Origin: Bacteroidales bacterium
GTDB taxonomy: Bacteria; Bacteroidota; Bacteroidia; Bacteroidales; UBA7960
Direction: 5' to 3'
Length of the DNA stretch: 9,848 nucleotides
NCBI GenBank assembly: GCA_007123065.1
Contig: SKSI01000175.1
Coordinates: 1-9,848, forward strand
Each line of letters opens with the position of its first letter. Position 1 is the first letter of the stretch. The position numbers and the translations under genes are program-made. The notes under the pieces were generated by a model. That model saw only the letters and a list, made by a program, of their open reading frames with translations, was not told the DNA's origin and did no database searches. Below are positions 5,310 through 9,848 of this stretch, piece after piece.

Positions 5310-7949
5310 CTAGTAAAACAGATCCTTTTCGATATTAAAGGTTCTTTGTGTGTTTTTTCTCGAATAGTCAAACAATAAATCACCTGTATCTCTTAACAGC
5401 CTGACAAAATTCAGATCATACCATACAATTGATTTTCCGACACTCAGTCCGGATAAAACATCTAGCTGTGTATTTCCATTACTGAATTCTGTTACCTTAA
5501 CGGTTGCATTGTCACGAATTCTCAAGTAATCTATTGTAATTGAGCTTCCTCCGTCAACAGTAATCAATACCACTCCCTGGTCATTTTTTAAAAAGTTGAT
5601 ATTAGCAATAGCATTGTAAACAGTTGGTGCCCTTCTTCGGAATCCGGGATTGTACCTATCCAAAGCCTGTTGCGCAGCAGTTCCGGGAATCATAACATTC
5701 TCCAGCTTGACCAGGTTTATTGCGGCAAACAGACCGGCTATTGCCCGATCGTAATTATCATCCAAAAGTCTGTCGTTTTCTTCCTTTAGGGCCCGAACCG
5801 GATCGAAAATATCAGCTGTTTTGAATGCCATTGAAGCAACATTCATACCGGTGTTTGCAAAAGAAGAACCGGCAAGATAAATCATTCCTTGTTGGTCAAA
5901 ATTGATACCATAGGCATTATAATCAGGGTTTTCCATAAATATGTCTGTTCCATGATGGGTTCCGGAAGCATCATATTTGGCTACAAACATAAACTGATTA
6001 CCCGGATTTATCGTATCAACTCCTGCGCGCTGCGCCCATTGGAGTCTTCCTGCGGGGTTGTATTTGGCAATAAAAACATCCGCATATTCTTCCGCGGCAA
6101 GTCTGTAGTTACCGAAGGCCATTTGTTCGTTGAATGTCCCGGCAAAATACACATTCTGATCATGATCGAGTGCAACATGATATGCCATAGCACTTTTTTG
6201 CTGGTCTGGCTGGCGGACCCATTGCAGCACGCCATTATAGTCAAATTTCGCCAGGAAAGCGCCATGTGTTCCATTCATTGATGACAGTCTGAAATTGCCA
6301 AATTCCGCATTCCCTCTGAAAAAACCTGTAAGATAAGCATTTCCCATACTGTCAAAAACCAGATCGTTTCTATTGCCACCGCGATGGCCCCCAAAGTCAT
6401 ACACCTGATCCCATATGCTGCTGGCAAGTGTACCCAAATGCGGACTGTCATCCAGTTCAATTATGATGGCGGTCATGTCGGCGTATTTGGGCATCGTCAG
6501 GCCAACAGGTGCATTGATATAAGTTGGATCACTGACCGTATACCTATCATCCATGTAGATTACATAATCGCCTCCCGGATGCTGTGTGAAGTTCACCGCG
6601 GTTGCAATGTGATCGTAGTATTCAAGTCCGACCACTTTCAGGTTCATAAGCTCTCTGATGAGGTAAGCAAAGAGCACGGACCGGTCTTCACAATCTGAAT
6701 AAGGAAAATGCAATACCTCTTCGGCAAAGAAGAACTTCTCATATCCAAATTGCTCATTGTCTGTTTTGTAGTCGAACGCAGTTTGTGTAAAGTTCAGCAA
6801 AAGGTTGGCGGCATCCAGTTCTTCCCTGTCGGCAATAAGCGGCATAAGGTTTTCTGCCAGTGATTCCTGTGCGATGGGCGAAACTGCAGAATCAAAGTAA
6901 ACATTGATTTGCGACTGAGGATAATCTGCATAAAACTTAACTGTATTGGCGCAGTATTCAAATTCCAGGCTATAGCTCTCTCCTCCGTACTCAAAACTGA
7001 GTTCACGGGTGACAATTAGATTGCCCAGGTTGAGTGGGCTGTATATGTTCATAGACATGATGCGCGGCGCATCAGGGAAGTCCTGATCATACGTAAATAC
7101 CTGTGGTGCTTCCCCTTCAACCAAATAAAACTTAATTCCATCAAAAACCTGAAAGCTCACCTCGTAAATATCGTGGACAGAGGGCAGCATAAGCATCGCC
7201 TGATTATCGTAATAGGCCGCCCTGGCTCTGTATCCGGAACGGTTCATCAGAAACCAGGTCAATAATGTAGCACCATTTTCAGAACGGGTATATATTTGTC
7301 GTGCTGCATTTCTTACCAGAACATAATACCCCCAATCGTTCAGGTTCATGCGCCTTTTCTCATCGCCCAGCTGATTGACGAGATGATTGTAATTGGCAGC
7401 ACTGGCATCGGTCCAGAACCGGGCAATGGATTCATTATCAATCGTGTTTGGCACTCTGACCATTAAAGCCGGATCATAAGTCAAAGAAATGCGGTTGCCA
7501 TAATAGGTCAGGTTCAGAGTTCTTGTCGGAAACCTTTCCGGTTCAGGTTTTTGTATGGCAGGCAATTCAGGTTCAGTGACTGGCCGGCTTAACCGGACAA
7601 CCTCCTCTTCTGATACCGGAAGCGTGCGCTCGTGGGGTATATCTGCGTCCGGTTCATGCATGGGCATAATGGAAGGTTTTGGTTTCTCTTCAGCCTTTTG
7701 GCCGGTAAATATCTGATACTCCTCCCATCTCTGGTTCAGATATTCTGTAAACTCTTTATCTCTTTGGACCACATAATCTTCGTAGCGCTGTTTCATCTGA
7801 TTCAGAAACTCTTCATATTCCTGTTTGTATTGCTCAAATTCTGCCTCACGTTGTCTGCTATACTCTTCAAAGCTAGGGAACTGCGCATGCACAGGAAGCA
7901 AAATAAGACTTGCGAATAAGAAAGCGAAAAAGTGCACGATATTTTTCAT
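5310..7949 (-). CDS. Exported coiled-coil/transglutaminase-like/SBBP-repeat protein
   Basis: 879 residues from the ATG at 7949, stop TAG. A longer reading to 7991 would start with TTG and put 14 residues before a complete signal peptide (MKNIVHFFAFLFASLILLPVHAQ), so the ATG is preferred. Numbered from that ATG: signal peptide 1-23; a charged, Tyr-rich coiled coil at about 24-83 with recurring EEF/YEDY/FTEYL/RWEEY units; a Pro/Glu linker at 84-143; a transglutaminase-like core with Cys420 in SDCEDRS, His447 in DHIATAV and Asp474 in VSDPTY; then SBBP-like repeats at about 518-697 (GNAYLTGFFRG, FLAKFDYNGVLQW, VYFAGTFNE, FIAKYNPAGRLQW); and a C-terminal region of unknown type. The complete Cys-His-Asp set, with 27-residue steps, suggests a catalytically competent thiol peptidase or crosslinking fold. 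It should be periplasmic or on the outer surface. No T9SS sorting domain or lipobox is visible. Function and substrate are unknown. Confidence 0.87.
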   Translation of the reverse strand: MKNIVHFFAFLFASLILLPVHAQFPSFEEYSRQREAEFEQYKQEYEEFLNQMKQRYEDYVVQRDKEFTEYLNQRWEEYQIFTGQKAEEKPKPSIMPMHEPDADIPHERTLPVSEEEVVRLSRPVTEPELPAIQKPEPERFPTRTLNLTYYGNRISLTYDPALMVRVPNTIDNESIARFWTDASAANYNHLVNQLGDEKRRMNLNDWGYYVLVRNAARQIYTRSENGATLLTWFLMNRSGYRARAAYYDNQAMLMLPSVHDIYEVSFQVFDGIKFYLVEGEAPQVFTYDQDFPDAPRIMSMNIYSPLNLGNLIVTRELSFEYGGESYSLEFEYCANTVKFYADYPQSQINVYFDSAVSPIAQESLAENLMPLIADREELDAANLLLNFTQTAFDYKTDNEQFGYEKFFFAEEVLHFPYSDCEDRSVLFAYLIRELMNLKVVGLEYYDHIATAVNFTQHPGGDYVIYMDDRYTVSDPTYINAPVGLTMPKYADMTAIIIELDDSPHLGTLASSIWDQVYDFGGHRGGNRNDLVFDSMGNAYLTGFFRGNAEFGNFRLSSMNGTHGAFLAKFDYNGVLQWVRQPDQQKSAMAYHVALDHDQNVYFAGTFNEQMAFGNYRLAAEEYADVFIAKYNPAGRLQWAQRAGVDTINPGNQFMFVAKYDASGTHHGTDIFMENPDYNAYGINFDQQGMIYLAGSSFANTGMNVASMAFKTADIFDPVRALKEENDRLLDDNYDRAIAGLFAAINLVKLENVMIPGTAAQQALDRYNPGFRRRAPTVYNAIANINFLKNDQGVVLITVDGGSSITIDYLRIRDNATVKVTEFSNGNTQLDVLSGLSVGKSIVWYDLNFVRLLRDTGDLLFDYSRKNTQRTFNIEKDLFY

Positions 7950-7989
7950 GGCTTTGGTTATTTTCGTTTTTTCAGGGGTAAGAAATATC

Positions 7990-8015
7990 AATCAAACGAA
8001 TACCGGCATTTGATT
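7990..8015. promoter_or_regulatory. 7-bp inverted repeat upstream of the transglutaminase-like gene
   Basis: AATCAAA (7990-7996) and TTTGATT (8009-8015) are perfect inverted copies separated by 12 bases. They lie about 40 bases upstream of the preferred ATG at 7949 and just past the likely terminator of the upstream lipoprotein gene. This position fits an operator or a 5' leader hairpin. The arms are A/T-rich, so chance is possible. Confidence 0.3.
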
Positions 8016-8022
8016 ATAAATA

Positions 8023-8055
8023 CTGCCTGAAGAGCACTTTAGACTTTTCAGGCAG
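8023..8055 (-). terminator. Hairpin terminator after the LPP20-like gene
   Basis: CTGCCTGAA (8023-8031) and TTCAGGCAG (8047-8055) are perfect 9-bp inverted copies with a 15-base loop. The hairpin starts 18 bases after the stop codon of the LPP20-like gene. The following transcribed sequence (TATTTATAATC) is A/U-rich but has no strong U-run, so termination may be partial. It separates this gene from the transglutaminase-like gene. Confidence 0.55.
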
Positions 8056-8073
8056 CAGCAAAGGGCTCATTAA

Positions 8074-8652
8074 TTAATAACGATCTCTTTCCATGTTTCT
8101 CATTTCCTCATCAAATGAGTTTTTAAAACGATCGTAGTCATAATCCAAACGCAACCGTTCATCTCTGGAAATACGCGCATCCATAGCATCGTGAATCTCA
8201 TTTCCCGATAGCTCTATGGCTACGTATGTACGATAGCGACCTTCAGGGGTTCTGGTCACCTCTTCACAAATAATTCTTGTACCGGTAAGTTTCTGATTGA
8301 TCACTTCACGCGACAGCCCTTCATAACGTTGCTGGAACTCCTGCATATCACCAATAGTCATATCCTGAACATAGTTATCGATCACTGACTTAACCGTAAC
8401 TTCCATTTGACCGGCAAGTTCGGCTCTGGCATTGCTGAGCGCCATTCTTTTTGAATTCGCCATATTCGGGCTGTCAGCAGTACTGTTTGCCCTGAAGTAC
8501 TCAGAATCCGAACGATATTCCGGACCACTACAAAGAATGGTAACGCGCTCTTCACCCCTTGGAAGATCGCTTTTTGAACCACATTGGGTAAAAACAAACA
8601 ATGTGCTCAGAAACAAGACAAAAAGCAAAATAGATAGTTTTTGTTTTTTCAT
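8074..8652 (-). CDS. Small LPP20-like putative lipoprotein
   Basis: 192 residues, ATG start, TAA stop. A basic N-terminus (MKKQK) and a long hydrophobic stretch end at Cys24 in VFTQCGSKSD. This looks like a lipoprotein signal, although F-T-Q before the Cys departs from the usual L-[AS]-[GA] lipobox. The mature part contains SKRMALSNARAELAGQMEVTVKSV, split here as SKRMALSNARAEL then AGQMEVTVKSV, the characteristic LPP20-type helix with many Ala residues, followed by a beta segment GRYRTYVAIEL. The last 35 residues are very charged (RDERLRLDYDYDRF). LPP20-type proteins are outer-membrane or periplasmic proteins of unclear function. It lies 88 bp downstream of another gene with an LPP20-like region and ends before a hairpin terminator. 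Family assignment is by pattern, function is unknown. Confidence 0.8.
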   Translation of the reverse strand: MKKQKLSILLFVLFLSTLFVFTQCGSKSDLPRGEERVTILCSGPEYRSDSEYFRANSTADSPNMANSKRMALSNARAELAGQMEVTVKSVIDNYVQDMTIGDMQEFQQRYEGLSREVINQKLTGTRIICEEVTRTPEGRYRTYVAIELSGNEIHDAMDARISRDERLRLDYDYDRFKNSFDEEMRNMERDRY

Positions 8653-8740
8653 GATGTTAAAATTTTGATTAATAATTGGTGATTAAATGGTTAAAATAAA
8701 AATTAATTTTCAAGTTGAATAGGTTTTGCTGGTTTACTTT

Positions 8741-9848
8741 TCACCAGGATGTTGTGTAATTATGTTTATAGATTCGGTAAGTATTTCTTTTGTTTTGATG
8801 CGCTTCCAGGTATTGCAGGTGCCCGCTAATACTCGCATTTCTTCTCCCTGAAGCCCTCGTCAGCTCGGCATTCACGGGTTCATTGATCTCTATAATCAGG
8901 TTATGGTTGCCACTGCCTGAGAAACGTTGACCAATATCCCGGATCATAAGCGGGGGCAAATCCTCAAATGTAAGTGTCAGCTGTTCGACAATAAAAGGGG
9001 CATCGTGTTCTGCATACAAAGCAATTAAAAGCCTGGACCTGGTAATAGTATCCCCATCAGATGAAAGAGCTGTAAAATGAAATGGCTCGCGAATAGAAAT
9101 ACTCACTTTTTCTTCATTGACATCAAAATAAAACCTGTTTCTGATGGGTGATGTTCCAAAGCGATAATGTACTTCAATATGATTCTCCGGATCATCATAA
9201 CAATAGTCTGTATCATAATTGACAATCCAGTATTTCCCTTCCTGACGGGTACCCGTTATCCTTGCACATTCGCTGCGAATATTGGGTTGTTGTGCCGTTG
9301 TGAAAAGCTTTTCTCCGGCTCTGATACCAAGGCGAAGTGTACCCAGACTGCTACCCTCTTCATAAAGAGTCATACTGTTTAAAAGCCCCCTGTAGCGGTT
9401 AATTCCATTCAAAGCCTGCTCTTTTCTGCCGTCAATAAACGAACCGGCCAAATTTTGCAGCTCGGAAATATTATTATTGATCTGCTCGATTGCAGCAACC
9501 TCGTTCACCGCGTCAAGGAGTCCCTGAAGTTGTGCTGTAAGCTCCCGTTGCATCCGCTGAAACTCCATGACGAGTTTTCTCATCTCAAATTCAGGGAATG
9601 GGTACCTGATGTGATACCTGTACTTTTCGCTCCCTGTGCTCCTGTCGCGCATATGTTCCCAGTAAAAGCCTTCGGCCATCGACAGGGATATGCCCTGAAG
9701 ATAAGGGATGTCTCCCGATTGCGTTGTAATGGTGGCAGTATATTGTTCGAGGAAAACCGTGACATTGTTATTATAGTTCACCTCTTCCGTAACAAGTTCG
9801 CTTTCGGCTTTCACGTTATCAGCCACAGAAGTCACAATCCGCTCTTTA
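8741..9848 (-). CDS. Partial gene: LPP20-like N-terminal region, helical middle, beta-rich C-terminus
   Basis: About 368 C-terminal residues, stop TGA at 8741-8743. The frame stays open to the window edge, so the true start lies outside. The only start-like codon near the edge is a GTG at 9835 inside what reads as a continuous helix (KERIVTSVADNVKAESEL), so it is not believed. The first visible 100 residues recall LPP20 domains: a helix, then a region with EGFYWEHMRDR and YRYHIRYPFPEFE where LPP20 proteins have a terminal beta hairpin. A helical, coiled-coil-prone part follows (MEFQRMQRELTAQLQGLLDAVNEV and INNNISELQNLAG, each part of one heptad-like stretch). The last 200 residues look beta-rich, and I do not recognise them as a family. 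Whether it has a signal peptide cannot be seen. It precedes the small LPP20-like gene by 88 bp and may be co-transcribed with it. Confidence 0.75.
   Translation of the reverse strand, partial: KERIVTSVADNVKAESELVTEEVNYNNNVTVFLEQYTATITTQSGDIPYLQGISLSMAEGFYWEHMRDRSTGSEKYRYHIRYPFPEFEMRKLVMEFQRMQRELTAQLQGLLDAVNEVAAIEQINNNISELQNLAGSFIDGRKEQALNGINRYRGLLNSMTLYEEGSSLGTLRLGIRAGEKLFTTAQQPNIRSECARITGTRQEGKYWIVNYDTDYCYDDPENHIEVHYRFGTSPIRNRFYFDVNEEKVSISIREPFHFTALSSDGDTITRSRLLIALYAEHDAPFIVEQLTLTFEDLPPLMIRDIGQRFSGSGNHNLIIEINEPVNAELTRASGRRNASISGHLQYLEAHQNKRNTYRIYKHNYTTSW

Noticed and set aside
5889..6281. Plus-strand open frame of 130 codons inside the transglutaminase-like gene
   Set aside because: It is antisense to a region with clear SBBP-like protein signal; the composition is unlike a real protein and no start context is visible.
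7950..7991. Longer N-terminus for the transglutaminase-like protein starting at 7991
   Set aside because: It would use a TTG codon and place 14 polar residues before a complete signal peptide that starts with its own ATG at 7949.
8699..8710. Perfect palindrome AAAATTAATTTT between the LPP20-like genes
   Set aside because: It consists only of A and T in a very A/T-rich gap, so it is expected by chance; no promoter boxes with good spacing could be placed around it.
8729..8747. CTGGT/ACCAG inverted repeat at the stop codon of the right-edge gene
   Set aside because: Only 5 bp with a 9-base loop, overlapping the stop codon and without a U-tract, so it is not a credible terminator.
9833..9835. 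GTG start for the gene at the right edge
   Set aside because: The frame is open beyond it to the window end and reads as continuous helix, with no signal peptide following the GTG; the gene is taken as partial.

Overview
The window looks like chromosomal DNA from a member of the Bacteroidota, probably a Bacteroidales or Marinilabiliales-like environmental or gut anaerobe. Four things support this. A large surface protein carries a type IX secretion (T9SS) C-terminal sorting domain. One promoter matches the Bacteroidota -33/-7 consensus (TTTG ... TAnnTTTG). Starts lack Shine-Dalgarno sequences and have A/T-rich leaders. Short 7-8 bp tandem repeats sit between genes. All five genes are on the minus strand, so transcription runs from high to low coordinates. 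No mobile element, CRISPR array, tRNA or rRNA was seen.

Right-hand half (9848 down to 5310): three exported or envelope proteins of poorly characterised families. First is the 3' part of a gene that runs off the window edge (8741-9848), with an LPP20-like N-terminal region, a helical region and a beta-rich C-terminus. Next is a small LPP20-like putative lipoprotein (8074-8652), followed by a likely hairpin terminator (8023-8055). Last is a multidomain protein (5310-7949) with a signal peptide, charged coiled coil, Pro/Glu linker, transglutaminase-like Cys-His-Asp core, SBBP-type repeats and a C-terminal domain of unknown type. The same strand and shared envelope theme suggest a functional cluster, but the terminator suggests the third gene can be expressed separately.

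Middle (4758-5309, 552 bp without a gene): a possible weak hairpin after the transglutaminase gene (5241-5272), a ten-copy GTTGAATC octamer array (5133-5212 plus a partial copy), a consensus promoter (5048-5080), and a cobalamin riboswitch (about 4841-5040) followed by a plausible terminator/antiterminator platform (4799-4874).

Left-hand half (4757 down to 26): a B12-controlled operon. Its first gene encodes a 909-residue T9SS-exported surface protein containing a DUF4465-like domain and a second large domain. Ten bases later comes a BtuB-like TonB-dependent receptor. The reading is that B12 scarcity switches on a surface protein that may capture or process cobamides, together with the outer-membrane receptor that imports them. 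Inner-membrane components (btuF/C/D type) would be expected beyond coordinate 1 but are not visible. The most interesting items are the DUF4465/T9SS surface protein under B12 control, the almost complete riboswitch switching logic, and the transglutaminase/LPP20 envelope cluster.
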